DNA of 64,000 nt from Bacteroidota bacterium (GTDB taxonomy: Bacteria; Bacteroidota; Bacteroidia; Bacteroidales; F082). Made by a program: the position numbers and the translations under genes. How positions within the stretch are numbered: the stretch's first letter is position 1; each line of letters opens with the position of its first letter. Below, in pieces: positions 16,772 to 27,300 of this stretch. Under the pieces are notes generated by a model, which was not told where the DNA came from, made no database searches, and saw only the letters and a list, made by a program, of their open reading frames with translations. The stretch is from positions 124,001 to 188,000 of the forward strand of contig WOUZ01000008.1 of NCBI GenBank assembly GCA_009773165.1. The letters are read 5' to 3'.

Positions 16772-17506
16772 TTACAACTTACGTACTTTTGAAGCACCGG
16801 AAGTATCCGAGTTGATATCTTTAGGTTCGCCCTTATAACGAACATCAGATGCACCACTGGCTTCAATACTTAATTTTTCGGTTACCCAAACTTCGGCATA
16901 GCTAGCACCACTTAGTTCCAAGCTGGCAGCTTCAGATTGTAATTCTGCCATAAATAGTTTTGATGCACCTGAGCATCCAACTGTCAAATTGTTTGCTTTA
17001 CCAGACATTGTCACTGTTGATGCACCACTAAAATCAGCTTCGAGTGTATTCATTTCAGCAAAAAATTCAACTTTACTGGCACCACTTCCTTCGACAGAAA
17101 GCCGGTTAAATGTTAAGTTGTTTGTTGCAGACACTTTCACTGCACCGCTGATATCAATATCTTCGAGGTTCACGAATGTAATGTAAGCAACCATTTTAAC
17201 TGAAGGAGAAACACTACCTTTTGTATAAATATTTAATTCGCCTCCTCTTACTTCAGAAATAATTTCAGACATCAGGTTATCATCACCCTCGATTGTTAAC
17301 GAATGCTGAGTGCCTTGAGTGAGCACCACCTCAAATCCGCCACTCACATCCAGACCTGTGAAATTATTTACTTCTCGTTTTTCACTTACCTTATTTCCAC
17401 TGCCTCTGATACTTAGCGGATCGGCAAAAGAACATGAACTGATAAATTGTGCCATTATAATCAGCACGATTACCATAGTTGGCATAAATGATTTCTGTGA
17501 TTTCAT
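16772..17506 (-). CDS. head-GIN-domain lipoprotein
   Basis: A 244-residue predicted lipoprotein (lipobox FISSC at about 21-25) with a head-GIN domain (DUF2807). Evidence: REVNNFTGLDVSGGFEVVLTQG, then regular beta-helix rungs each closing in SGAS or a variant (VEGSGASKV, ADFSGASTV, VGCSGASKL, LELSGASYA, IEASGASDV, DTSGASKV). The fold is a parallel beta roll at the cell envelope. Members are abundant in Bacteroidota but have no firm function. ATG at 17506. Confidence 0.88.
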   Translation of the reverse strand: MKSQKSFMPTMVIVLIIMAQFISSCSFADPLSIRGSGNKVSEKREVNNFTGLDVSGGFEVVLTQGTQHSLTIEGDDNLMSEIISEVRGGELNIYTKGSVSPSVKMVAYITFVNLEDIDISGAVKVSATNNLTFNRLSVEGSGASKVEFFAEMNTLEADFSGASTVTMSGKANNLTVGCSGASKLFMAELQSEAASLELSGASYAEVWVTEKLSIEASGASDVRYKGEPKDINSDTSGASKVRKL

Positions 17507-17683
17507 TGATGTATAATTTTAAGATTCCAGTTAAAGACGTATCAATTGTGTAAAAGTTACATTTTCTTCGAAAAGAATTTAAAAAAATCTCGTTTGGAAA
17601 CTTAATAATAGAAAATCTAAAAATCATCAATTTAAATCAAAAGAGTCAACCTGTTTTAAATAAAAAGACTTCAGACAAAAGGC

Positions 17684-17691
17684 TACTTTTG
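17684..17691 (+). promoter_or_regulatory. -7 promoter box (TACTTTTG) of the first EamA gene
   Basis: TAnnTTTG match 14 bases before the ATG at 17706. Confidence 0.6.
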
Positions 17692-17705
17692 CATTTTAAA
17701 AGAAA

Positions 17706-18599
17706 ATGGGAAATAAAAGATTGTACGTACATTTAAGTGCATTGACAGCAATGTTCATTTGGGGAGTTTCCTACATTTGGATGAAGCAACTATTTGATTT
17801 TCTAGAACCTGCAACAATTCTGTTTTTTCGATTAATTATTTCATCTATCTTTCTTTACCTTCTTCTTTTAATCACAGGAAGGGCAGAATCCATCAAAAAG
17901 AAACATATACCACTTTTTCTACTCTCTGCGCTTTTTAACCCGTTTTTTTATTTCATGGGTGAAAGCCATGGTTTGCAACTCGTTTCTCCAACAATAAGCG
18001 CAGTTATTATTGCAACAATTCCAGTATTTACACCCGTTTTTGCATGGATTGCACTCAAAGAACGACTTAGCCCTTTAAACATCGGAGGTCTTGTTGTTTC
18101 TTTCATCGGTGTTTTGCTAATGCTCATTACTAAAGATTTTTCTCTTTCGGCACATCCGCTTGGAGTAGCCTATCTTTTTGGAGCTGTGGCATCGTCCATC
18201 GTTTTTGGAATCATTTTAAAAAAATTGACCCTGCTATACAATGCATTAACAATTGTCTGGATTCAAAACATCATTGGAATTTTTTATTTTATTCCGGTAG
18301 TATTATTCAAAGAAACCGACACGCTAATGGCCGCTTCTTTCAGCTTAGAAATCTTTCTTCCCATTTTATTCCTTGGCACTTTTTCAAGCTCCCTGGCATT
18401 TGTGTTATTTACCGTTGCAGTAAAAAAACTCGGTATCTCAAGGGCAAATATCTACACGAATCTTATACCGGTTTTTACAGCGTTTTTTAGCATCTTGTTG
18501 CTTTCCGACATACCAGATTTCAGGCAATGGGCAGGAATGATAATCGTAATTTCTGGAGTAATTATCTCTCAAACCAGAAGAAAAACAGATATAATCTAA
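17706..18599 (+). CDS. EamA-family (DMT) permease
   Basis: A 297-residue protein with ten predicted membrane helices in two EamA repeats (first starting MFIWGVSYIWMKQLF; second around HPLGVAYLFGAVASSIVFG). Members export or import small metabolites such as amino acids. The substrate cannot be told here. It has its own promoter. A second EamA permease of similar size lies at 52918-53814 but is not closely similar by eye. Confidence 0.88.
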   Translation: MGNKRLYVHLSALTAMFIWGVSYIWMKQLFDFLEPATILFFRLIISSIFLYLLLLITGRAESIKKKHIPLFLLSALFNPFFYFMGESHGLQLVSPTISAVIIATIPVFTPVFAWIALKERLSPLNIGGLVVSFIGVLLMLITKDFSLSAHPLGVAYLFGAVASSIVFGIILKKLTLLYNALTIVWIQNIIGIFYFIPVVLFKETDTLMAASFSLEIFLPILFLGTFSSSLAFVLFTVAVKKLGISRANIYTNLIPVFTAFFSILLLSDIPDFRQWAGMIIVISGVIISQTRRKTDII

Positions 18600-18671
18600 C
18601 TCATTGCATTCGCTTTAAAGTAGTTATTCAATAATTCCACGACTCATTTCATAGCATAAGAAATAAAGAAG

Positions 18672-18679
18672 TATTTTTG
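18672..18679 (+). promoter_or_regulatory. -7 promoter box (TATTTTTG) of the saccharopine dehydrogenase-like gene
   Basis: TAnnTTTG match 18 bases before the ATG at 18698. It covers the upstream in-frame TTG at 18677. Confidence 0.6.
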
Positions 18680-18697
18680 ATTTTTAAAACAATTATC

Positions 18698-19843
18698 ATG
18701 GCAAAAAAGAGCGTTTTCATTTTAGGAGCCGGACTTATTGGTCGTCCAATGGCACTCGACTTAATTAGAAAAAACGAATTTGAGGTTGGAATTGCTGACA
18801 TCAGTCCGAAAGCACTCGAAAGATTTAAAGGGACTTCGATACGCACCTATGAATCCGATCTAAGAGACACAGAATCATGGATTTCGATAGCATCAGGCTA
18901 TGATTATCTGATTAATGCTGTCCCTGGCTTTATGGGGTTCGGTACGTTAAAAGCCATGATTCAATTGGGTAAGCCCATAGTTGATATTGCTTTCTATCCG
19001 GAAGATCCCTTAAGTCTCTCAGAATACGCAGTTGAAAACAACAGTTGTGTAATTTGCGATATGGGAGTTGCTCCGGGAATGAGCCATCTTTTGAGCGGGT
19101 TTGCTGCTTCACAGCTCGAAAAAATGACTTCTTTGATTATTTATGTTGGCGGATTGCCAGTCGTTCGTCAACTTCCATGGCAATATAAAGCCGTTTTTTC
19201 GCCCAGCGATGTAATTGAAGAATATACCCGTCCTGCCCGTTTGATCGAAAATGGGAAAATAGTTTTTAAAGAAGCTTTATCCGACTCAGAATTCATTGAC
19301 TTCGAACTACCTGGAACACTAGAAGCATTCAACAGTGACGGTTTACGTTCGTTGGTATACACACTTCAGGCCGATTTTATGGCCGAAAAAACACTCAGGT
19401 ACCCGGGGCATATTGATTTGATCAAATCGCTGAAAAAAAGCGGTTTTTTTAATGAAGCGCCTATCGTAGTAGATGGCAACGAAGTAATACCCCTTGAATT
19501 CACGAAAAAGATGCTTTTTGACCAGTGGAAGCTAAATGACGGAGAAGCCGACCTAACAGTCATGCGGATTGTTGCTGAAGGACAAGATGCTGAAGGAGCT
19601 ACAAAAAAAATCAGTTTTAATCTCTATGATCAGCCCGATGCATCACTTGGAATTCATTCAATGGCGCGTACAACCGGTTATGCTGCCACTTCAGCTCTTC
19701 GGATGATTGATGCAGGTTTGTTGAATAAACCTGGCATCCATATGCCTGAATTTTTGGGTAAGGATAAATCAATTGTGGAATTTATATTAAACGACCAGCA
19801 AAACAAAGGGATTGTTTATACAAGTTCCATTGAAACCCGGTAA
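18698..19843 (+). CDS. saccharopine dehydrogenase-like oxidoreductase
   Basis: A 381-residue protein with an N-terminal Rossmann fold (SVFILGAGLIGRPMALDL, then an acidic end of strand 2 in VGIADIS), ICDMGVAPGMSHLL in the middle, and a C-terminal dimerisation/substrate domain ending in ARTTGYAATSALRMI. This arrangement is that of saccharopine dehydrogenase/reductase-like proteins of lysine or polyamine metabolism, including carboxynorspermidine-type enzymes. The exact substrate is uncertain. The start at 18698 is chosen because a promoter box covers the earlier TTG. The methyltransferase follows 16 bases later. Confidence 0.82.
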   Translation: MAKKSVFILGAGLIGRPMALDLIRKNEFEVGIADISPKALERFKGTSIRTYESDLRDTESWISIASGYDYLINAVPGFMGFGTLKAMIQLGKPIVDIAFYPEDPLSLSEYAVENNSCVICDMGVAPGMSHLLSGFAASQLEKMTSLIIYVGGLPVVRQLPWQYKAVFSPSDVIEEYTRPARLIENGKIVFKEALSDSEFIDFELPGTLEAFNSDGLRSLVYTLQADFMAEKTLRYPGHIDLIKSLKKSGFFNEAPIVVDGNEVIPLEFTKKMLFDQWKLNDGEADLTVMRIVAEGQDAEGATKKISFNLYDQPDASLGIHSMARTTGYAATSALRMIDAGLLNKPGIHMPEFLGKDKSIVEFILNDQQNKGIVYTSSIETR

Positions 19844-19859
19844 TATCAACGTCAGCATC

Positions 19860-20651
19860 ATGATTAGCAGCCGGTCAAATCCGAAGATTAAAAATATCAT
19901 TAAACTTCAAAAAGGAAGCGAGCGCAGAAAACAAGGTTTAGTTTTAATAGAAGGAAAGCGCGAGATCGAAAGAGCACTTCAAGCTGGTTGGATTGTCGAA
20001 ACATTATTTGTATGCCACGAATTATCAGAAAATACTTTCCAACAGATTGAGCACCAGTTAAATGCTAATTGTTCAATCGAAGAAGTTAGCAAGGAAGTGT
20101 TTGAACACATAGCATATCGCGAAGGGTCAGATGGTTTATTAGCTATAAGTAACCCACACAGTTTGCACCTTTCGGAACTAAAGTTACCATCAAATCCTTT
20201 GATAGTTGTTCTGGAAGCTGTTGAAAAACCAGGTAATCTCGGAGCTATTCTGCGAACTACTGATGCAGCAGGTGTTGATGCGGTAATCATATGCGACCCT
20301 CTTACCGACCTTTATAATCCAAACACTATCCGCTCAAGTTTAGGTTGCATTTTTTCACAACAAGTGGTTGCATCGGACAGTAAACAAGTTATTGAATACC
20401 TGAAAGAGAAAAAGATTTCAATTTTTTGTACTGCACTTACTGCCAGCACCGACTACCTTCAGATAAACTACCAGAAGCCATCGGCAATCGTCATGGGAAC
20501 CGAGTCAACCGGACTTTCCGATCATTGGCTGAAGGCATCTGATCAAAATATTTTAATTGAAATGAGAGGTATTGCCGATTCGCTTAACGTTTCGGTTTCT
20601 GCGGCCATTGTGGTGTTTGAGGCAATCAGACAAAGAAAGGCTGGCATATAA
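19860..20651 (+). CDS. SpoU/TrmH-family RNA 2'-O-methyltransferase
   Basis: A 263-residue SAM-dependent RNA methyltransferase with the trefoil-knot SPOUT fold. N-terminal substrate-binding domain about 1-100 (SRSNPKIKNI, then LVLIEGKREIERAL), then the three SpoU motifs: LEAVEKPGNLGAILRTTDAAG, IVMGTESTGL and IADSLNVSVSAAIVVFE. The target is a ribose in rRNA or tRNA; which one cannot be decided. The ATG at 19860 matches family starts. Confidence 0.92.
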   Translation: MISSRSNPKIKNIIKLQKGSERRKQGLVLIEGKREIERALQAGWIVETLFVCHELSENTFQQIEHQLNANCSIEEVSKEVFEHIAYREGSDGLLAISNPHSLHLSELKLPSNPLIVVLEAVEKPGNLGAILRTTDAAGVDAVIICDPLTDLYNPNTIRSSLGCIFSQQVVASDSKQVIEYLKEKKISIFCTALTASTDYLQINYQKPSAIVMGTESTGLSDHWLKASDQNILIEMRGIADSLNVSVSAAIVVFEAIRQRKAGI

Positions 20652-20936
20652 AAGCTCTATTAATACGTTACTCCATAATATTTGAAGGCAAAAACTTAAG
20701 TATTCAACATCGGTTTTAAAATCAAATTCTTCGCAATCGTTTGTAAAGCAATTATAAATAAGGAGAATTTTTCAATTGAATTAGAATAAAACTAATCATG
20801 TTATTGTATTGATATTCATTTATTTACAATAAATATAAATTCTTTATTTTGATTTGCCGATATTATTCAGTTTTGATTTCTTTTCTCTATTGAAAAAAAA
20901 GAAGAGCCAAGAGTACAATCTGGCATCAAAGCAATA
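20652..20936 (+). other. AT-rich intergenic region, no gene seen
   Basis: Between the methyltransferase and trkH. I see no open frame, hairpin or RNA gene other than the trkH promoter at its right edge. Confidence 0.5.
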
Positions 20937-20944
20937 TACATTTG
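20937..20944 (+). promoter_or_regulatory. -7 promoter box (TACATTTG) very close to the trkH start
   Basis: TAnnTTTG match ending only four bases before the GTG at 20949. If used, transcription would start at or just after the start codon, giving a leaderless or almost leaderless mRNA. Confidence 0.5.
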
Positions 20945-20948
20945 CGCC

Positions 20949-22385
20949 GTGAAATTTGATGGACTAATCCGGCTGCTTGGCAGACTGACACTCATACTCT
21001 TCGTAGCTCTGACTGCCAACCTTATTCTTGCCTTTTATTATGAAGAGGCCATTCTCCCTTTTGCTATACCGGCAATTTTGAATCTTATTGCCCATCTTTT
21101 TTTACAGCAAAAGACCAAAAATAAAGCTCCAACACCTTTTAAGAAAAAAGAAGCATACCTGACAGTAAGTATCGCCTGGTTTCTTATGGCGACGATTGGG
21201 GCCTTACCTTATGTGATCTCACAAGAAATTCCATCCCTGGTTGATGCCTGGTTCGAATCCGTTTCAGGATTCACCACGACAGGTTCATCAATTTTAACTG
21301 ATATTGAAATTCTACCAAAATCGTTACTATTCTGGAGAAGTTTGACACATTGGATTGGTGGTATTGGGATTATTTTACTGGTGATTATTATTATGCCTGG
21401 TGCAAAACTTAACAATTACAGCATTTTCTCCCTTGAGTCTTCTGTAAGAGAAAAAATACATCCCCGAATCAGATCGGTTGGATTTAGACTGTTGATTATC
21501 TATGTTTTGCTTACAGTGTCTGAAATTCTGTTATTGTTACTAGGTAATATGAACTTGTATGAAAGTGTTTGCCATGCTTTCGGCACAGTTTCAACCGGAG
21601 GCTTCTCACCAAAAAACACAAGCATTATCGCATATTCACCATACATACAATATGTTATATCAATTTTTATGATTTTGGGTGGTACTAATTTCATTGTCCA
21701 TTATTACATTCTTCATCGGCAATTTGATAAAGTAAGAAAAAATGAGGAGTTACGATTTTACTTAAAAACGATTCTAATCTCTACCATTTTTATAACAGTT
21801 TTCCTTGTTTTAAAAACCGATAGGAGTATTGAAAAATCATTCAGAGATGCATTTTTTCAGGTTTCCAGCATTGTAACCTGCACAGGTTTTGCCTCCGATG
21901 ATTATTTGCTATGGCCTGGCGCAGCATCAGTAGTCATTTTCATTTTACTTTTTGCCGGAGGAAGCACCGGATCGACCTCGGGCGGGATCAAAATGGCGAG
22001 ACATCTTTTAGCCATGAAATCCATTCAAAACCATATTCGATCACAAATTCACCCAAATGCCGTTTATGTTTTAAAGCTAAATAACAAAATCGTTAGTTCA
22101 TCCGACAGCAATGCTGTTATAGCCTACATTTACTGGTATCTGCTGGCATTTGTTGTTGGAAGTGTAATGGTAATTTCTACCGGAGTCGACATTGTGACCT
22201 CAACAAGCGGAATTGCCACAGCAATGGGTGGTATTGGACCTGGCTTCGGGACTATAGGTCCTGTATCGAATTTTGCACATCTTCCCGATCTTGCGAAATT
22301 AATTTTGGCCTTATTTATGATCCTTGGACGTTTGGAAATTTATACCGTAGTAGTTATTCTTTCAGCATCTTTTTGGAAGAAGTGA
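20949..22385 (+). CDS. trkH: TrkH-family potassium uptake membrane subunit
   Basis: A 478-residue K+ transporter subunit built of four M1-P-M2 units. Selectivity-filter loops are visible in order: SVSGFTTTGSS, GTVSTGGFS, SIVTCTGFAS and TAMGGIGPGFG. The loop GSTGSTSGGIKMAR lies between units 3 and 4. The start codon is GTG; the next Met is far inside, beyond the first helices. No trkA partner gene is adjacent; the next gene is an unrelated small membrane protein. Confidence 0.93.
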   Translation: MKFDGLIRLLGRLTLILFVALTANLILAFYYEEAILPFAIPAILNLIAHLFLQQKTKNKAPTPFKKKEAYLTVSIAWFLMATIGALPYVISQEIPSLVDAWFESVSGFTTTGSSILTDIEILPKSLLFWRSLTHWIGGIGIILLVIIIMPGAKLNNYSIFSLESSVREKIHPRIRSVGFRLLIIYVLLTVSEILLLLLGNMNLYESVCHAFGTVSTGGFSPKNTSIIAYSPYIQYVISIFMILGGTNFIVHYYILHRQFDKVRKNEELRFYLKTILISTIFITVFLVLKTDRSIEKSFRDAFFQVSSIVTCTGFASDDYLLWPGAASVVIFILLFAGGSTGSTSGGIKMARHLLAMKSIQNHIRSQIHPNAVYVLKLNNKIVSSSDSNAVIAYIYWYLLAFVVGSVMVISTGVDIVTSTSGIATAMGGIGPGFGTIGPVSNFAHLPDLAKLILALFMILGRLEIYTVVVILSASFWKK

Positions 22386-22502
22386 TGCTTTTTCGACCAA
22401 GAAAAATCGGTTGTTAACTTTTTGTAAGGATTAAACTTAAAAAATTGAGAGGAAATTAATCCTAACTCCTGTTTCAAAATTTGCACATTCACAAGCGTTT
22501 AC

Positions 22503-22510
22503 TACTTTTG
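22503..22510 (+). promoter_or_regulatory. -7 promoter box (TACTTTTG) of the small membrane protein gene
   Basis: TAnnTTTG match 21 bases before the GTG at 22532 and inside a longer open frame from 22481; it supports the GTG start. Confidence 0.5.
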
Positions 22511-22531
22511 TTTACGAAACAACGCATTAAT

Positions 22532-23113
22532 GTGAAAACTGCATCGGGTAAAAGCGGATATTTAGTTAACCAAGAATTAAGAAGCACCCCGGTTCTTCAT
22601 TATTATTCATTGAGTATTCTCAGTCATAAAATTTATCGATATTTCAAAGTTGGATACTTACTTCATTTGATAAGTCTAATAGGCATTGTGATCGCAATAA
22701 TCTTTTTAAAATTTACTAAAGTCGCGATGTTGAATGACCAATTACTGCAGCAGTTATTGTATGGATATTTTGCTGCTTATGGGGCTGTTTTGCCAATATT
22801 TGCACAACTCGATGCACGAAGCCGTTATCAGAATTATAAACTTATCAAAGACAAGTTGCACCGATATGGTTTTTCAACACGAATAATTGATCCTTTTACC
22901 TGGTCCCGTTGCCAGAGAGATGCAATACAAGTTGCTGCAGATGATCTAGGATATAAAAAGCAAATGCAAGATTATTTTAAGAAGCATGGATTCAAATGGT
23001 ATCACGTTCTTCCGCGAATTTTAATACGAAACCCGCGCTTGCTGTTTACAAAAAACTATTGGTACAGAACTTTATTTGTGAAATACTATGCATTGAAAAG
23101 TTTTCCTTATTAA
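22532..23113 (+). CDS. unknown membrane protein with two central helices
   Basis: About 193 residues from a GTG at 22532. A hydrophilic N-terminus is followed by two predicted membrane helices (YLLHLISLIGIVIAIIFL; LLYGYFAAYGAVLPIFAQL) and a basic, aromatic C-terminus of about 100 residues on the cytoplasmic side (KHGFKWYHVLPRILIRNP). I do not recognise the family. It sits directly after trkH with its own -7 box, so a link to K+ uptake is possible but unproven. An upstream TTG at 22481 is less likely because the promoter lies after it. Confidence 0.6.
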   Translation: MKTASGKSGYLVNQELRSTPVLHYYSLSILSHKIYRYFKVGYLLHLISLIGIVIAIIFLKFTKVAMLNDQLLQQLLYGYFAAYGAVLPIFAQLDARSRYQNYKLIKDKLHRYGFSTRIIDPFTWSRCQRDAIQVAADDLGYKKQMQDYFKKHGFKWYHVLPRILIRNPRLLFTKNYWYRTLFVKYYALKSFPY

Positions 23114-23189
23114 CTAGCCATAAAGAAAATCTGAGATAAAATTCAATTTTTGTATTAAAATCGGTTTTATAACATTGATAATCAAATAT

Positions 23190-24275
23190 ATGAATATTCA
23201 CTACCAAAATTTGAAATGCCTATTTTACACTATTTTTATCATATTGTTTTCGGGCAGCATGTCCGTTGCACAAAGCGAAAACGATACGATTCAGGCAAAA
23301 TCAAGTTTACCTTTCATCGTCAACTTTGACACTTTGATCAATATAAAATTAAAGGTTCACAATGATATGGAACATTTTATTCAGGATGACGGGGCAAACT
23401 ACCATGTTGATATCAGACCAAATGTGTCACTACCCGTAAAGCTCGGATTTAGTTACCGCTTTATTTCCTTTAATGTTGGATTTTCGCCAGGTTTTATTCC
23501 AGGTAATAATGACGCCAAAATAAAAGGAAAAACATCAAGCTTTTCATTTGGTATCAGCACATCTGGTAAAATACTTCAAGAAATAAACCTTGGTTTTTAC
23601 AAGGGTTTTTACCTCAATAATACAAAAGACCTTGTACCAAACTGGGTCGAGGGCAAAGATGAGTACATACAACTTCCTGATCTCAAAATGATTGTATTCA
23701 ACGGAGCAACAGGCATCAAACTGAACCCAAACTATTCGATTCCGGCTATACACAGCCAAACCCAGGCACAATTGAGAAGTGCGGGGAGTTTTATGCCGAT
23801 ACTTTCTTACGACTATTATATCATCGACAACCAAAAAGAAGGGGCATCAAACGATAATTCTCAACTTTCCGGCAACTTACGACTGATTGCAAATTTGGGC
23901 TATGCTTACACCCTGGTTGTTTCAAAACATTTCTATGTTTCCGCTCATATTGCCCCCGGCATTGGGCTACAGCACACCAAATTAATCACCCGATTACCGG
24001 AAGGAGATTATACGAGCAGATATACGGATGCCTTATATCGGATTCAGGAAAAGATCGGCATTGGCTATCAGCAAAACCGAATTTTTGCAGGAGCAGAAGC
24101 ATTCTTTTCTCAATCTAAACTCAATGAAAACAGGACAAATGTACAATTGAAAACCAACAGAAATTATTTTCAGGTATTCCTTGGTTATCGCTTTGTTGCA
24201 CCCCATTTTATCCGAAAAACAACAGATGAGGTAAAATCTCTTGCCCCGAAATCCATACAGGGTATCCTGGAATGA
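23190..24275 (+). CDS. DUF4421-family outer-membrane barrel protein
   Basis: A 361-residue protein with a signal peptide (MNIHYQNLKC...SMSVAQ). The middle, VSLPVKLGFSYRFISFNVGFSPGF, and the later GSFMPILSYDYYII with the strand-rich C-terminus match DUF4421, predicted outer-membrane beta-barrels. The end, YFQVFLGYRFVAPHF, resembles a barrel-closing strand, though about 20 residues follow. ATG 23190 is preferred over TTG 23175, since the signal peptide begins there. Function unknown. Confidence 0.8.
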   Translation: MNIHYQNLKCLFYTIFIILFSGSMSVAQSENDTIQAKSSLPFIVNFDTLINIKLKVHNDMEHFIQDDGANYHVDIRPNVSLPVKLGFSYRFISFNVGFSPGFIPGNNDAKIKGKTSSFSFGISTSGKILQEINLGFYKGFYLNNTKDLVPNWVEGKDEYIQLPDLKMIVFNGATGIKLNPNYSIPAIHSQTQAQLRSAGSFMPILSYDYYIIDNQKEGASNDNSQLSGNLRLIANLGYAYTLVVSKHFYVSAHIAPGIGLQHTKLITRLPEGDYTSRYTDALYRIQEKIGIGYQQNRIFAGAEAFFSQSKLNENRTNVQLKTNRNYFQVFLGYRFVAPHFIRKTTDEVKSLAPKSIQGILE

Positions 24276-24382
24276 TTACTAAAACCAATTGAGCTAAAAC
24301 AAAAGAATTATACTATTTCAAAGGAAATCAAATGCCTTTGCAGTCACTTCTCAATCAAAGGAGTAATCACTTTTTGGGATAG

Positions 24383-27300
24383 TTAAAAATCAACAGGAAT
24401 ATTTGGTATTGGAGGCACTTCATATTTCTTTATTGCATGTTCATATTTGCGCTCCTGTTTCTTGTTCGACCGTACACCTGTATTAGTCAACACACCTCCA
24501 ATAACAGTTTTTACCCAATAATTAACAAAAGCTTTTTCATGATCCCTTTCAGCATAAACCTCACCCGTTTTCCATTTATTTCGTTTGTGAACCAATCTGT
24601 TAGCAAAGAAACTCACAGATTTTGTTACTATCGTTTTATTTGTTGAATCACCTTTTTTCAAATATTGAACATTCAGATTGTCATAAAACATTTTCATAAC
24701 GCCATATGCAACATATTTACGCCCAACAACACTCATACGAATAGTATCAAGGGTTCCACTTTTGATATCAGCTGATGCAAAAGGCTGAAGTATTGGATTT
24801 AATGCTCGTAGATCAAACGAATTAACAACAAGTTTTAAATGAAATCCATAAAGACTATCCAAATAACTTTGTTTGTATTTAACACGTAACTCGGCTGTAT
24901 CTAATAACTTAGCAAACACATTGAGCCGCAGGCTGTCTGTAACTGATGCGTTATTGGTTTTGATATTTGCCAAAGCGCCTCTTATTTCAGTTAGGTTAAT
25001 CTTTCCGATTTGTTGAGTTATTTTATTAAACTCTTCATATTCAATAAGTCCATTCTTGAAAACAAGGCTATCAATTGCGATCTTTGGTTTCAAGCCATGC
25101 AACATTTCTGTTAACATTGGTTTCGTTACACCATGCTGAAAAGGCAGTCTTTTATCTTTGTAGGTATATAGCTTTAATTTGTCAATTGTAACCTTTCTTG
25201 ATTGCAGCTCCTTATCATTCAACAACTTCTCAAAATCAATATTTCCAATGGTTATTTTTCCGGTTCGCAGTTTTAAGTATGTAGATTGAAATTCTTTTGA
25301 CTGTGTAAAAGTCTCCTTATCTTTTGCAGGCCTAAAATAAATGCTGTCGATAAGGATGGAATTCGACTTATTGTTATAGGAAAAATTATGAACATCAAAC
25401 TGTGTTTTATCATTGTAAAATCCAAAATTGCCATTTGTTATCGTCAGATTGTCGTTCTCAGCTCTAATAATATCTAACAAGCCGGTATGCGAATCACTGA
25501 TATGCAGGTTTTGTAGAGCGAAACTTTGAATCAACACTGATTGATTTGAACCTTCATTATTCCTAAAATGAAAAGGGAAGTCCGAAATATTCAGCTGATT
25601 TAAATGAAACTCCCATTCACTTTTTTCTTTTAATTTACCTGGCTTGAATTTGATTCCGGAAACTCCCAACTCCAATTTACCATTTGTTTCAACATCCGAA
25701 TCTAAATTTTCCGATATTAACTGAGGATGATCCATCGTAACAGCAATACTGTCAATACTTAAAGCGCCATATTTAGAGTTGATTCCTTTCACTTTCCAAT
25801 GCGAAATTCCTGGTTTAATCAATAGTTTTGAAGATAATTCAGTAGGGTAATTTAACATTTCGGGCTCCTCGATACTTAAAGTTTTGATACTAAAAACAGG
25901 CAATTCCTTGCCAATTTCCTGCTGGTCCTTTAAATGAGGTTTCTCGTCAACATATTGTTCAAAGGAAACTTTTGGTTTCTTAATAGTGATAAAATCTAAT
26001 TTTGGACTACCTTGCAAGGCGCTATTGATATCCATTGAATAAACCAATTCTGGCACAGTAAGTTTCAGTTTTTCATTTTGAAGAGGCAATTGCAGGTGTG
26101 CATTTTTAAAAAAGGAGACTTTTTTATCCTTAATCTGGAATGCCTCAACAGAGGCTCGTATACCATTTTTTTGACTGAAATTCAAATAGTTGCCATCAAC
26201 AAACAACCCTGCTATCTCAGGTTTCTGACCATCAACAACTTTCACATTGTTTCCAGCTAATTGATTCAATTTCAAAACAACTTCAACATCATCAGAAGTA
26301 AAGTCTATATTGGTTTCTCCACCTTTGAAAGCTTTCAAAGTAAAGCTAACTAATTCTCCTTCTCTGGCTTTTGATTTTTTTGCATTCACATCATTTCTCT
26401 TTACAATCTCGGCATTTACCGAACGATAAGAAATCAAGTCAACGGAAATATCCTGAAAAGAATGGATATTAAGCTTTTCCATCTTAAAATGATCCACACT
26501 TACTGAAGTTGATTTATCAGCTGAGTTAAAATCAATTTTTTTTATATATGTGACTCCATCACTTTTTAAGTAGCGGGCATCAGTAGCGTAAATAGTTGAT
26601 TTTATGGACCTAAAAGAACCTTTTTTGAATGAAAGATAGTCGACACCGCTTAAGTATTCTGATTCAGAGGCAGCAGAAGTAACCGTGTTGATTTTAAGGT
26701 GAAGGTCAAGGGATTTAATCTCGATTCGTTCGTTATCATTATGTTCGATAATAAAATCTCCATTTTGTATAATCAAGTCACTCAAATCGAGCTTACTACG
26801 AATACTTTCTTTCGTATTGGATTCACTGATTGTATCACTTTGGTCAGCACTATTTTTTTTGGTCGGAATCTTCATCTTCACTTCAGGTCGTGTTAAAATT
26901 GCCTGAGTTGCATGGATTTTGCTATCACTAAGCAAGGTAGCCCAGTTCATGCTATCAAGCTCAAAAACAGAAGCTTTCAAAAAAGTAATATCAGACCTAT
27001 TATTGTGTTTTGTAGGTAAAAGACTGAAATTGTGCAATTTAATCTCCTTATTCATCAAACTTAACGCATCAAATTTCAATATAAACAGGCTGTCGGGTGT
27101 AACAAAAGTATGGTTATTGATATCGAGTTTAATCTTCTTTGCATAAACTGGCTGTTCGTTTTTACGATTTATAACCAGACTATCAAAAACAAAATCGCAG
27201 CGATCGGCTGACAACTTGTTCGTTTTATCATTCTTTTTTAGTGAAAGTTTGAAAGATGTGTTTTTCAGAGCCAGATAACCTGCAAATAAATCACCTGTTA

